Below the pieces are notes generated by a model. It was not told where the DNA came from, did not search any database, and saw only the letters and a list, made by a program, of their open reading frames with translations. Below, one piece after another: positions 54,079 to 61,637 of a stretch of 64,000 bases of DNA. The stretch is taken from NCBI GenBank assembly GCA_965183875.1, contig CBCYMK010000018.1, forward strand, positions 96,791 to 160,790. The letters are read 5' to 3'. This DNA is from UBA6772 sp965183875. GTDB taxonomy: Bacteria > Bacteroidota > Bacteroidia > Flavobacteriales > UBA7430. Both the position numbers and the translations under genes were made by a program. Within the stretch, counting starts at the first letter, position 1. Each line of letters starts with the position of its first letter.

Positions 54079-55032
54079 ATGGAAAGATTAGATTTTGAAA
54101 AACCAATCGTTGAGTTAGAAGAGCAATTAAGCAAAGCTATTCAACTTGGAAAAGATACAGATGCAGACGTTACTAAGACGGTTGAAGACATCGAAGATAA
54201 ACTAGCTGAACTCCGTAAAGAGATTTACGGTAGTCTTAGTGCATGGCAGAAGGTTCAAATTTCTCGCCATCCGAACAGACCCTATACACTAGATTATATA
54301 GAAGCCCTTACCAAAGGAGATTTTATTGAACTTCATGGGGATAGAACCGTGAAAGACGATAAAGCCATGATCGGTGGTTGGGGTACTATAGACGGACAGT
54401 CTGTAATGCTTATTGGACAACAAAAAGGGAAGAACACGAAACTTCGTCAGTACAGAAACTTTGGTATGGCTAACCCTGAAGGCTATAGAAAAGCTTTACG
54501 ATTGATGAAAATGGCTGAGAAGTTCAACAAGCCTGTTGTTACTATTATAGACACTCCAGGAGCATATCCTGGTTTGGAAGCTGAAGAACGTGGACAAGGA
54601 GAGGCTATTGCGCGTAACCTTTTAGAAATGTGTCAGCTTAAAGTTCCTGTTATCTGTGTTATTATTGGAGAAGGTGCTTCTGGAGGTGCTTTAGGAATTG
54701 GTATAGGTGATAAAGTATTTATGTTAGAAAATACATGGTACTCAGTAATTTCACCCGAATCTTGTTCTTCTATCTTATGGAGATCGTGGGATTATAAGCA
54801 AAAAGCTGCCGAAGCCTTAAAACTGACTTCTAAAGATATGTTGAAGAATAAATTAATCGATGCTGTAATTAAAGAGCCATTAGGTGGTGCGCATTACGAT
54901 CGTGAAGTTGTATTCGAAAATGTACGTAAGGTGCTTACTAAAGAATTGAAAAGTTTATTAAAACTAGACGCTCAAGAGAGAATTGAAACTAGAATTGAAA
55001 AATTCTGTGAAATGGGTGTTATCAACGAATAA
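54079..55032 (+). CDS. accA: Acetyl-CoA carboxylase carboxyltransferase alpha subunit
   Basis: 317 residues. Blocks are LDFEKPIVELEEQL, WQKVQISRHPNRPYTLDYIE, GDRTVKDDKAMIGGWG, GAYPGLEAEERGQGEAIA, GEGASGGALGIG and SVISPESCSSILW. It carries out the transcarboxylation step of fatty-acid synthesis with AccD, encoded elsewhere. It has a terminator and is followed by the cassette array. Confidence 0.96.
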   Translation: MERLDFEKPIVELEEQLSKAIQLGKDTDADVTKTVEDIEDKLAELRKEIYGSLSAWQKVQISRHPNRPYTLDYIEALTKGDFIELHGDRTVKDDKAMIGGWGTIDGQSVMLIGQQKGKNTKLRQYRNFGMANPEGYRKALRLMKMAEKFNKPVVTIIDTPGAYPGLEAEERGQGEAIARNLLEMCQLKVPVICVIIGEGASGGALGIGIGDKVFMLENTWYSVISPESCSSILWRSWDYKQKAAEALKLTSKDMLKNKLIDAVIKEPLGGAHYDREVVFENVRKVLTKELKSLLKLDAQERIETRIEKFCEMGVINE

Positions 55033-55054
55033 CATAACAAACAAAAAAAGTAAC

Positions 55055-55086
55055 AAACCTCTCTCGTTAATTCGGGAGAGGTTTTT
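55055..55086 (+). terminator. Terminator of accA
   Basis: Stem AAACCTCTC/GAGAGGTTT extended by T-G, C-G and G-C pairs, with a 6-nt loop and a T run. It lies 22 nt after the stop. Confidence 0.82.
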
Positions 55087-55238
55087 ATGTTTTTGGAGAA
55101 TAGATATATAGTCTTTTGTTTTAATAATTACCATTTTAATGTAAAAAGCTGATGAAAAAACCTAAATTTAGAACCTTATATTTCTAAGGAAGACTTTATA
55201 ATCATTCAGGACTCCTCAAACTAATTGATATAAGAATA

Positions 55239-55273
55239 TAACGGGAACAGTTCCCGTTACACAAACGTTGTAA
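55239..55273 (+). other. attC-like site B0 opening the second array
   Basis: A perfect 10-bp palindrome TAACGGGAAC/GTTCCCGTTA (55239-55259) is followed by CACAAAC and right core GTTGTAA at 55267-55273. GTTGTAAGTA is the exact reverse complement of TACTTACAAC at 57452-57461, the far end of the same cassette. The left core of this site was not found. Confidence 0.5.
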
Positions 55274-55299
55274 GTAATTAGACAAACCATTAATATAAA

Positions 55300-55875
55300 T
55301 TGGAACATTTTATCAATAAAATAAAAAGCAGTTTAGATCTAACTTCAGAAGCGGAAGAATTTCTTTATTCCATATCGAAAGAAAAAACTATTTCAAAAGG
55401 AGAAGTTTTAATCCGACAAGGACAAACTGTAAAGAAAACATATTTTGTTTCAGATGGATGTTTAAGGTCTTTTTGCACCGATAAAAGTGATAAAGAACAC
55501 ACCTTACAGTTTGCAATTAAAGACTGGTGGATAAGCGATTTTATTGCCATCTATAACAATGAACTTGCAACACTAACAGTTGAGTGTATTAAAGAATCTA
55601 AAGTGATTGAATTTAACGCATACAAATTAAACAATATATATGCTCAGTTTCCTGAATTTGAAGCTTTTCAAAGAAAAAATTTAGAACAACATGTGGTGAG
55701 TCTCCATAAAAGAATTTTAAATCAATTACAATTAACTGCAAGAGAGAGATACGACTTATTCGTAGAGCAATACAAGGACATTGAGCAGTACACGCCAAAC
55801 TATAACATTGCGTCTTATTTAGGTATTACACAACAAAGTTTAAGCCGTATAAGAGTTGAGAAAGCAAAAAAATAG
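55300..55875 (+). CDS. Crp/Fnr family transcriptional regulator
   Basis: 191 residues with a TTG start. A cyclic-nucleotide-binding-like beta roll (about 25-115: ISKGEVLIRQGQTVKKTYFVSDGCLRSF) and a helix-turn-helix with TPNYNIASYLGITQQSLSRIR. Phosphate-cassette residues for cAMP are absent, as in most Bacteroidota members, so the signal is unknown. First of three genes in one attC-bounded segment; likely controls the HchA-like and nitroreductase genes (inference). Confidence 0.9.
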   Translation: MEHFINKIKSSLDLTSEAEEFLYSISKEKTISKGEVLIRQGQTVKKTYFVSDGCLRSFCTDKSDKEHTLQFAIKDWWISDFIAIYNNELATLTVECIKESKVIEFNAYKLNNIYAQFPEFEAFQRKNLEQHVVSLHKRILNQLQLTARERYDLFVEQYKDIEQYTPNYNIASYLGITQQSLSRIRVEKAKK

Positions 55876-55950
55876 TTTTCTTACCATAGGGTTATTTTTT
55901 TGAGGCAACAGTATTCTAGTTTTGTATTAAATTAATAAATACAAAAAATT

Positions 55951-56805
55951 ATGCTTAAAAAAATATTAGGAATTGCTCCCAAATTAGAGTCAGATGGTTC
56001 GTTTAGCCCATCAAAATTAGCACTTAAATTAGGTACGGTTAATAAAACAGATTATGAAAAAATTTCATACACTAAATATCAAGGTAAAAAATCTAAAATC
56101 TTAGTAATTTTCACAGAACAAAAAAACTTAAAAATGAAAAACGGCAAATTGTTTTCTACAGGAAATCATCCTGTGGAAGCCTTATTGCCCATGTTACATT
56201 TAAAAAATGCAGGTTTTGAATTTGAAATAGCTACACCAACTGGGAAGCCAGTCGTGTTCGAAATGTGGGCTTTTCCCGAAAAAGATGAACATGTGAAAGC
56301 CATCTATAATGAACACAAATCTAATTTTGAAAAACCTAGTAAGTTACAAGATTTTGTAGATAATTCATTAACAGATTCGGCATCTTATGCAGCAGTCTTT
56401 GTTCCCGGAGGACATGGAGCTATGTTGGGTATTCCAGAAGATAAAAACGTTGGCAAAATATTGAATTGGGCACATCAAAACGATTTGTTTACCATTACAC
56501 TATGTCATGGACCAGGTTCATTATTATCAACAACACTTAATAACCAGAAATTTTTATATGAAGGCTATAACATGGCTGTATTTCCTGATTCCGTAGATAA
56601 ACAATCGCCTATGATGGGATATTTACCAGGACAAATGCCTTATGGTTTAAGTGAAAAATTAAAAAGTTTGGGTGCTAATTTGATGAATACAAAAATGGAC
56701 AAAACAGTATGTGTAGATAGAAAATTAATTACGGGATCAAGCCCATTGGCTTCGAACAATTTAGGAAAACTAGCGGCAGAAACTTTATTAAAAGAATTAA
56801 AATAA
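55951..56805 (+). CDS. hchA: HchA (Hsp31)-like glyoxalase III/protein deglycase
   Basis: 284 residues of the DJ-1/PfpI superfamily, aligned well with E. coli HchA: KLFSTGNHPVEALLPMLHLKNAG, FEMWAFPEKDEHVKAIYNEHK, YAAVFVPGGHGAMLGIPE, the nucleophile Cys in TLCHGPGSLL, then GYLPGQMPYGLSEKL and RKLITGSSPLASNNLGKLA. It turns methylglyoxal to lactate or repairs glycated proteins, and has chaperone activity in E. coli. It sits 75 nt after the regulator and 4 nt before the nitroreductase. Confidence 0.93.
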   Translation: MLKKILGIAPKLESDGSFSPSKLALKLGTVNKTDYEKISYTKYQGKKSKILVIFTEQKNLKMKNGKLFSTGNHPVEALLPMLHLKNAGFEFEIATPTGKPVVFEMWAFPEKDEHVKAIYNEHKSNFEKPSKLQDFVDNSLTDSASYAAVFVPGGHGAMLGIPEDKNVGKILNWAHQNDLFTITLCHGPGSLLSTTLNNQKFLYEGYNMAVFPDSVDKQSPMMGYLPGQMPYGLSEKLKSLGANLMNTKMDKTVCVDRKLITGSSPLASNNLGKLAAETLLKELK

Positions 56806-56809
56806 ATAT

Positions 56810-57442
56810 ATGGAATTATTAGATAAATTAAATTGGCGTTATGCTGCAAAAGCAATGAACGGCAAAAAAGTACCTCAAGAAAAAGTAGATAATATTATTG
56901 AAGCGATATCACTTGCTCCAACATCGAGCGGATTGCAACCTTTTGAGGTCTTTGTAATTACAAATCAGAAAGTAAAAGAAGAAATTAAACCTATTGCATG
57001 GAACCAATCCGTAATAACTGATTGTTCACATTTGTTAGTGTTTGCAGCTTGGGATACGTACACAGAAGATCGAATAAACAAAATGTTTGATTTAACCAAT
57101 ACGGTTAGAGGGTTTAAAAATGAAGGTTGGGAAAACTACCGTCAAATGTTATTAGGTAGTTACCCACAAAAGGATGCTGAAGAAAACTTTAATCATGCAG
57201 CAAAACAAGCATATATTGCTTTTTCACAAGCGATTGCAGCTGCAGCGTTTGAGCAAGTAGATGCTACTCCATTAGAAGGATTTGCCCCTTCAGCTTTGGA
57301 TAAAATTCTAGGGTTGAGAGAAAAAGGATTAAGAAGCTGTGTAATGTTGCCAATAGGTTATCGAGATACTGAAAACGATTGGTTAGTCAGTCTAAAAAAA
57401 GTAAGAAAAAGTAGAGAAGATTTAATTACAGAAATTGATTAA
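56810..57442 (+). CDS. Nitroreductase family NAD(P)H oxidoreductase
   Basis: 210 residues, FMN-dependent nitroreductase fold (NfsB/YfkO-like): LNWRYAAKAMNGKKVPQEKVD, APTSSGLQPFEVFVITNQ, QAYIAFSQAIAAAAFEQVDATP, and RSCVMLPIGYRDTENDWL. It reduces nitro compounds, quinones or other electrophiles. With the HchA-like gene it makes a plausible electrophile-detoxification unit. Last gene before attC-like site B1. Confidence 0.92.
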   Translation: MELLDKLNWRYAAKAMNGKKVPQEKVDNIIEAISLAPTSSGLQPFEVFVITNQKVKEEIKPIAWNQSVITDCSHLLVFAAWDTYTEDRINKMFDLTNTVRGFKNEGWENYRQMLLGSYPQKDAEENFNHAAKQAYIAFSQAIAAAAFEQVDATPLEGFAPSALDKILGLREKGLRSCVMLPIGYRDTENDWLVSLKKVRKSREDLITEID

Positions 57443-57450
57443 ATAAAAAA

Positions 57451-57587
57451 CTACTTACAACAAGGTATAAAAGCAATAGCGGTTTGGGTTTTAACTCAAG
57501 CCGTTTTGTGTTTAATTAAGTATATTGCAATCTGAAAGTGAGTGCGTTTTAATCCGCTACTGCTATTATACTAATCGTTGGCTGCCA
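57451..57587 (+). other. attC-like site B1
   Basis: Left core TTACAAC at 57455-57461. Arms TATAAAAGCAATAGCGG (57466-57482) and CCGCTACTGCTATTATA (57554-57570) pair at 15 of 17 positions. Right core GTTGGCT at 57577-57583. About 130 bp in all. Confidence 0.7.
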
Positions 57588-57605
57588 TTTAAATGAGTCA
57601 CGAAA

Positions 57606-58196
57606 ATGAAAATTATATTGAATAAGAGAAGTAAAGGCATGAACAAGAATCTAAAATTTACAGCTATCACAACATGGATACTTTTTTCAAGAAGTTATGA
57701 CGCTTATTGCACTTACCAACTAACACCAGATTTAAGCAAAGAAGCGAATCCACTTGTGACAGTAGTCGGAATTTCCTCATGGACAACATTATTGCTAGTA
57801 CTAAGTGTATTAACGATTTATACAATTTACGCATATTACGTCAGTGTATTTAAACCAATGAATCTAATACCTAAAGATAAAGGATTCTCTTTTGGTAACT
57901 TTGTAGCATATGTTTACTTGGGTTTGGAAGACAATTGGTCAGCTACTCTTTATAAACTACCAAAAGACATACAGAGATTTAATAATTATATGGGTAATCT
58001 ACTGACAAGATGCCTTGTTTATGCAGGCGTGATCTCTACAATAATGTGGTTGCTTATTAATAATACTGACTACTATAAAACTATTCATAGTGCACCTTTG
58101 ATTTATTCAATCTTAATTGGCGGAGGGATTATCATCATTTACCTCTGGAACAAAGGGCTATATAGAGAATATTTAGCAGAGACAATTGACAATTAA
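57606..58196 (+). CDS. Integral membrane protein of unknown function (cassette gene)
   Basis: 196 residues, or 185 from the inner MNKNLKFTAITTW start at 57639. About four hydrophobic helices: SSWTTLLLVLSVLTIYTIYAYYV, then LLTRCLVYAGVISTIMWLLI, then LIYSILIGGGIIIIYLW, plus a weaker one near the N-terminus. A YDAYCTYQLTPDLSKEANP segment might form a conserved luminal loop. No family recognised. It is the only gene between sites B1 and B2, whose outer cores are complementary. Confidence 0.65.
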   Translation: MKIILNKRSKGMNKNLKFTAITTWILFSRSYDAYCTYQLTPDLSKEANPLVTVVGISSWTTLLLVLSVLTIYTIYAYYVSVFKPMNLIPKDKGFSFGNFVAYVYLGLEDNWSATLYKLPKDIQRFNNYMGNLLTRCLVYAGVISTIMWLLINNTDYYKTIHSAPLIYSILIGGGIIIIYLWNKGLYREYLAETIDN

Positions 58197-58204
58197 AAAC
58201 GACC

Positions 58205-58263
58205 AGCCAACATTACCTATACACAACGCCCTTCGGGTCACTGAGCATAGCCGAACGTTGTAT
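58205..58263 (+). other. attC-like site B2
   Basis: Left core AGCCAAC at 58205-58211 is the exact reverse complement of GTTGGCT (57577). Internal arms around GCCCTTCGGGT pair only partly (CTAT...ATAG, GCCC/GGGT). Right core GTTGTAT at 58257-58263. About 60 bp, a short attC. Confidence 0.6.
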
Positions 58264-58299
58264 GCCATTTGAGAACAGCACTTTCAAAACTAAATAAAT

Positions 58300-58836
58300 A
58301 TGAATAACAGAAAACTGATTTTATATATAAGTATGAGCCTTGACGGATTTTTAGCCACAAATGATGATGACCTTTCTTGGCTTTCTGTGGTAGAAAAAGA
58401 GGGAGAAGATTATGGTTATGTGGAATTTAACAAAACTGCGGACACTTATATTGTTGGAAGAACAACTTATGAAACTGTACTAAAATTAACTGGAGGAACA
58501 TTTCCGCCAGCCAAACAACATGAATGTTATGTAATCACGAGAAAGGAAAGAGAAAGCGAAAATGGAGTAACATTCTATAACGGAGATATTGAAGAATTAA
58601 TAAATAGACTGAAAAGTGAGAATGGTAAAAACATTTACTGCGATGGAGGTGGACAAATTGTAAAACTCTTAATGGAAAAGAATCTGATAGATGAATATAG
58701 AGTTTCTGTAATTCCAATAATTCTCGGAGATGGAAAAAGACTTTTCAAAGGAGGAACACCAATGATAAATCTGAAAGCTTTACCGAGTAAACAATATGAA
58801 TCTGGACTTGTCCATCTACGATATGTAAAGAAATAA
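58300..58836 (+). CDS. Dihydrofolate reductase family (RibD C-terminal-like) protein
   Basis: 178 residues: KLILYISMSLDGFLATNDDDLSWL, YIVGRTTYETVL, GGTFPPAKQHECYVITRKE, IYCDGGGQIVKLLM and VIPIILGDGKRLF. These are typical of the RibD_C/DHFR-like NADPH reductases (YyaP/YwjB type). The substrate is unknown, and trimethoprim resistance should not be assumed. It is a single cassette gene, flanked by GTTGTATGCC and its exact reverse complement GGCATACAAC. Confidence 0.9.
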   Translation: MNNRKLILYISMSLDGFLATNDDDLSWLSVVEKEGEDYGYVEFNKTADTYIVGRTTYETVLKLTGGTFPPAKQHECYVITRKERESENGVTFYNGDIEELINRLKSENGKNIYCDGGGQIVKLLMEKNLIDEYRVSVIPIILGDGKRLFKGGTPMINLKALPSKQYESGLVHLRYVKK

Positions 58837-58840
58837 AAAC

Positions 58841-58915
58841 GGCATACAACACTGCATATAGCAAATAGGGCGTTCGGTAGTTTTCGAATGTCCAATGCTA
58901 TTTGCAAACACCGCC
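58841..58915 (+). other. attC-like site B3 with a degenerate right core
   Basis: GGCATACAAC at 58841-58850 (left core ATACAAC) is the exact reverse complement of the 58257 core. Arms near AGCAAATAG (58859-58867) and CTATTTGCA (58898-58906) pair. The expected right core after CACC reads GCCAAAT instead of GTT-type, so it looks mutated. Confidence 0.5.
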
Positions 58916-58983
58916 AAATTGAAAATTACGCGAAAGCGAAATATTCAATTTTGGATTTTAAGAATGAATAAATTAAAAACAAA

Positions 58984-59062
58984 ATACAACGTTTTGGCTC
59001 AGTGCAAACTTGAAAGATTACCGCTTTCTACTGCCCTACTAGCCATATACTAAACGTTGAAA
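58984..59062 (+). other. attC-like site B4
   Basis: Left core ATACAAC at 58984-58990; CAACGTTT (58987-58994) pairs with AAACGTTG (59052-59059), and GGCT with AGCC inside. Right core GTTGAAA at 59056-59062. The stretch between B3 and B4 holds no gene, so this may be an empty or eroded cassette. Confidence 0.4.
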
Positions 59063-59088
59063 AAATTTTGAGTGATAAGTTTTGAATT

Positions 59089-59252
59089 GGGCTTCGAGTG
59101 CCTCAGCCTGACAAACAAACAAACAAACAAACAAACAAACAAACAAACAAACCAAATTGTCACCTTGAGGATTCTCGAAAGGCGATAATTTGATGCTGAC
59201 AGACGTACACATAGTTGTTTTGTGTGGGCTTCGAGAAACCTCAGCAGGACAA
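59089..59252. repeat. REP-like repeats around an (ACAA)10 microsatellite
   Basis: GGGCTTCGAG(N)CCTCAGC motifs occur at 59089-59114 and 59226-59252, with a diverged inverted copy at 59157-59182 (CCTTGAGGATTCTCGAAAGG). A perfect (ACAA)10 run occupies 59111-59150. No gene lies between 58837 and 59298. Confidence 0.7.
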
Positions 59253-59298
59253 GAAAACTATATTCTTCTGTCTCCTGAATTCTGACTTCTGTATTCTT

Positions 59299-59775
59299 TT
59301 AAGCCTTCTTCTTAAAAGTCCAGGTAATATTAAAAGTCGAAACACAATCGCCTGCTTCGTTAAAACCTTTAGACTGCATTACACAAACAACACCCTTACC
59401 TGTTTCTACAGCTTCGTCTATACAGGCTTTTACCTTGGCACCATCTTCACAAACGAATTGTATTTTACCTACAGCCTTTTTAGTAAACGAACAATTGAGG
59501 TCGAGTACCAACATAGACACTTTTGCTGGCTGTGCATCTAAATAGCCCAGAGCTAATAAACCGGTAGACATTTCTGCTGCCATTGCCTGACAAGCAAAAT
59601 ACATCGACTTAAATGGGTTCTGATTTAAATACTTAAACTTAATATTTACTCGAGCAGATTCTTCTGTTACCCCAGCTACTTTTAATCCCGAGATCCAAGC
59701 AATGGGAAGTTTCTTTAGGAGAAATAAACTGTATAAAAAGGGACTGTTGACTTTCTTTAAATAAGATGCGTGCAT
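59299..59775 (-). CDS. DUF4442 (hotdog-fold) protein
   Basis: 158 residues. Conserved parts are FLLKKLPIAWISGLKV, NIKFKYLNQNPFKSMYFACQAMAAEMSTGLLAL, and a C-terminal strand FNITWTFKKK. DUF4442 is related to PaaI/YiiD-type hotdog thioesterases; the active-site residues are not certain here. Divergent from the prenyltransferase gene. Confidence 0.88.
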   Translation of the reverse strand: MHASYLKKVNSPFLYSLFLLKKLPIAWISGLKVAGVTEESARVNIKFKYLNQNPFKSMYFACQAMAAEMSTGLLALGYLDAQPAKVSMLVLDLNCSFTKKAVGKIQFVCEDGAKVKACIDEAVETGKGVVCVMQSKGFNEAGDCVSTFNITWTFKKKA

Positions 59776-59847
59776 TGAATATATTTTTGAAGCAAGATAG
59801 GGAATCTAAATCAATCGATTTTGTAAGTTTACAGCAAAACTAAAACC

Positions 59848-60705
59848 ATGCTGAAAAGTTATTTATCCCTCGTAAAATTTAGCCACACCATTTTTGCACT
59901 TCCATTTGCAATGGTGGGATTTACCTTAGCTGTAAGTCAGGATAAGTATTCTTTTGGTTGGGATAAATTGGCTTATGTAATTTTTTGTATGGTGTTTGCT
60001 CGTAGTGCAGCAATGGCCTTTAACAGGTATATTGATAGAGATATTGATAGTGCCAACCCGCGAACTGCAGAGGTGAGAGAGATTCCCAACGGAACTATAA
60101 AAGCAAAGTCGGCATTAATTTTTGTGCTCATAAACGCTGCCCTATTTATGCTTTCGAGTTATCTATTAAATTCTTTGTGCTTTTACTTATCGCCAGTAGC
60201 ACTATTAGTGGTTTTAGGCTATAGCTATACAAAACGATTTACGGCACTTTGTCATTTAGTATTAGGCTTAGGCTTATCGCTCTCTCCTATTGGTGCTTAT
60301 TTGGCCGTTACAGCAAGCTTCGACTTATTACCTATTTTATTTTCTTGCATCGTATTATTTTGGGTTGGAGGTTTCGATATTATCTATGCCTTACAAGACG
60401 AAAGCTTCGACAAGAAATTCAACTTACATTCTATTCCTGTATTATTAGGGACCAAAAACGCATTGCGATTTGCTAGATTCTTACATGTACTAACCGCAAG
60501 TATTCTAGTTTATATTGCAGCTAATTATTTCTATAATTCCTACCTATTTTATATAGCTGTATTCGTATTTATTTCGCTCTTATTAAACCAACATCGATTG
60601 GTAAAAGCAAATGATTTATCTAAAATCAATCTTGCCTTTTTCACAAATAACGGAATCGCTTCAGTTATTTTCGGCACTCTTACCATCCTAGAACTCTTAT
60701 TCTAA
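59848..60705 (+). CDS. UbiA family 4-hydroxybenzoate/menaquinone prenyltransferase
   Basis: 285 residues, eight or nine membrane helices. The two Asp-rich motifs are NRYIDRDIDSANPRT (about 58-72) and DIIYALQDESFDKK (about 176-190). It begins LVKFSHTIFALPFAMVGFTLA, typical of UbiA/MqnP. In Bacteroidota without ubiquinone this most likely makes menaquinone by the futalosine route (MqnP) or another prenyl quinone; MenA is less similar. No other mqn genes are in the window. Confidence 0.88.
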   Translation: MLKSYLSLVKFSHTIFALPFAMVGFTLAVSQDKYSFGWDKLAYVIFCMVFARSAAMAFNRYIDRDIDSANPRTAEVREIPNGTIKAKSALIFVLINAALFMLSSYLLNSLCFYLSPVALLVVLGYSYTKRFTALCHLVLGLGLSLSPIGAYLAVTASFDLLPILFSCIVLFWVGGFDIIYALQDESFDKKFNLHSIPVLLGTKNALRFARFLHVLTASILVYIAANYFYNSYLFYIAVFVFISLLLNQHRLVKANDLSKINLAFFTNNGIASVIFGTLTILELLF

Positions 60706-60743
60706 TTGACGTTTATCAATTAATGAAATAAACTTCAAACATT

Positions 60744-60770
60744 ATAGTACTATGTTTTGCATAGTACTAT
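60744..60770. promoter_or_regulatory. Perfect palindrome, probable PadR operator
   Basis: ATAGTACTATG/CATAGTACTAT, 11-bp arms around TTTTG. It covers the predicted -33 region (TTTTG 60755-60759) of the operon encoding a PadR regulator, so it is probably the autoregulatory operator. Confidence 0.65.
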
Positions 60771-60788
60771 CTTAAATATATATCTTTG
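60755..60788 (+). promoter_or_regulatory. Promoter of the DUF4252-padR-pspC operon
   Basis: -33 TTTTG at 60755-60759 and -7 TATCTTTG at 60781-60788, 21 nt apart, matching the Bacteroidota consensus. Transcription would start near 60795, making the ATG at 60812 the sensible start. Confidence 0.6.
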
Positions 60789-60811
60789 CAATGCAAACAA
60801 AGATAATATCC

Positions 60812-61300
60812 ATGAAGAAATTTATTTATTTACTACTCTTAGTACCGACCTTGGTACTGGCCCAAAAAAGTTCCCAGGAAATACACGAAAGATTCGAAAA
60901 TAAAGATGGGGTAAATTCATTTACCTTTTCTAAAATGATGCTCGATGCTATAGACATGACCTCAGAGAGCGATGATGGAACAGTACATCATTTAACAGGA
61001 GATTTACACAAAGTTAAATTCTTAAATTTTAATGAGTATGCCGACCTAAATAGTTTCGATAAACTCAATTCCTTATTTATTAATTCTAAATACGAAATCG
61101 TAGACTTAGATGACAGCGAGGGAGTTTCAGTGTATATATCTCGTAAAGGAAAGCACATTTCAGAAATCCATTTATTACTCGATGACGTAGGCGAAGGTAG
61201 CCTAGTATCTATTTACGGGAAACTAAAAGCAGAAGAACTATGTACCATATCATCAGCTTTACAAATTAATGCATGCCAACATTTAAAACACATAAAATAA
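60812..61300 (+). CDS. DUF4252 protein
   Basis: 162 residues from the ATG at 60812 (MKKFIYLLLLVPTLVLAQ signal peptide). The ATG at 60791 lies at the predicted transcription start and is rejected. The DUF4252 body has FSKMMLDAIDMTSES, VKFLNFNE-like strands, YEIVDLDDSEGVSVYISRKG and EIHLLLDDVGEGSLVSIYG. The function is unknown. First gene of an operon with PadR and PspC proteins, so perhaps an envelope-stress component. Confidence 0.85.
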   Translation: MKKFIYLLLLVPTLVLAQKSSQEIHERFENKDGVNSFTFSKMMLDAIDMTSESDDGTVHHLTGDLHKVKFLNFNEYADLNSFDKLNSLFINSKYEIVDLDDSEGVSVYISRKGKHISEIHLLLDDVGEGSLVSIYGKLKAEELCTISSALQINACQHLKHIK

Positions 61301-61301
61301 G

Positions 61302-61637
61302 ATGAAAATAGAAAACACCAAAGCACAGATGCGAAAGGGAGTGTTAGAATTCTGCATCTTATCAATCCTCAAAAAAGGGGAAGCTTATCCATCAGATATC
61401 ATAGCACAGTTAAAAAAATCGAAGATGATTGTGGTAGAAGGAACCATTTACCCCCTACTAACCCGTTTAAAAAATGGAGAAGTCCTAGAGTACCGTTGGG
61501 AAGAATCTAAATCGGGACCACCACGAAAATACTACAGTTTAAGTCCAAAAGGTGAAGACCTATTAGTAGGATTAAATGAAACCTGGAACGAATTAGTACA
61601 AGCCGTAAAACTGACCACAAAAAAAAGCGCTGAATAA
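61302..61637 (+). CDS. PadR family transcriptional regulator
   Basis: 111 residues, the PadR-s2 size. The winged HTH is MRKGVLEFCILSILKKGEAYPSDIIAQL, with VVEGTIYPLLTRLKNGEVLEYRWEES and GPPRKYYSLSPKG in the wing. It starts 1 nt after DUF4252, and its stop overlaps the next ATG (TAATG). It likely represses its own operon through the palindrome at 60744. Confidence 0.94.
   Translation: MKIENTKAQMRKGVLEFCILSILKKGEAYPSDIIAQLKKSKMIVVEGTIYPLLTRLKNGEVLEYRWEESKSGPPRKYYSLSPKGEDLLVGLNETWNELVQAVKLTTKKSAE

Noticed and set aside
58300..58836. Trimethoprim-resistance dihydrofolate reductase (dfr) cassette
   Set aside because: The sequence matches RibD_C/YyaP-type reductases, not DfrA or DfrB; resistance cannot be claimed.
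59111..59150. Repeated units as a CRISPR array
   Set aside because: The unit is a 4-base microsatellite without spacers, and no cas gene is present.
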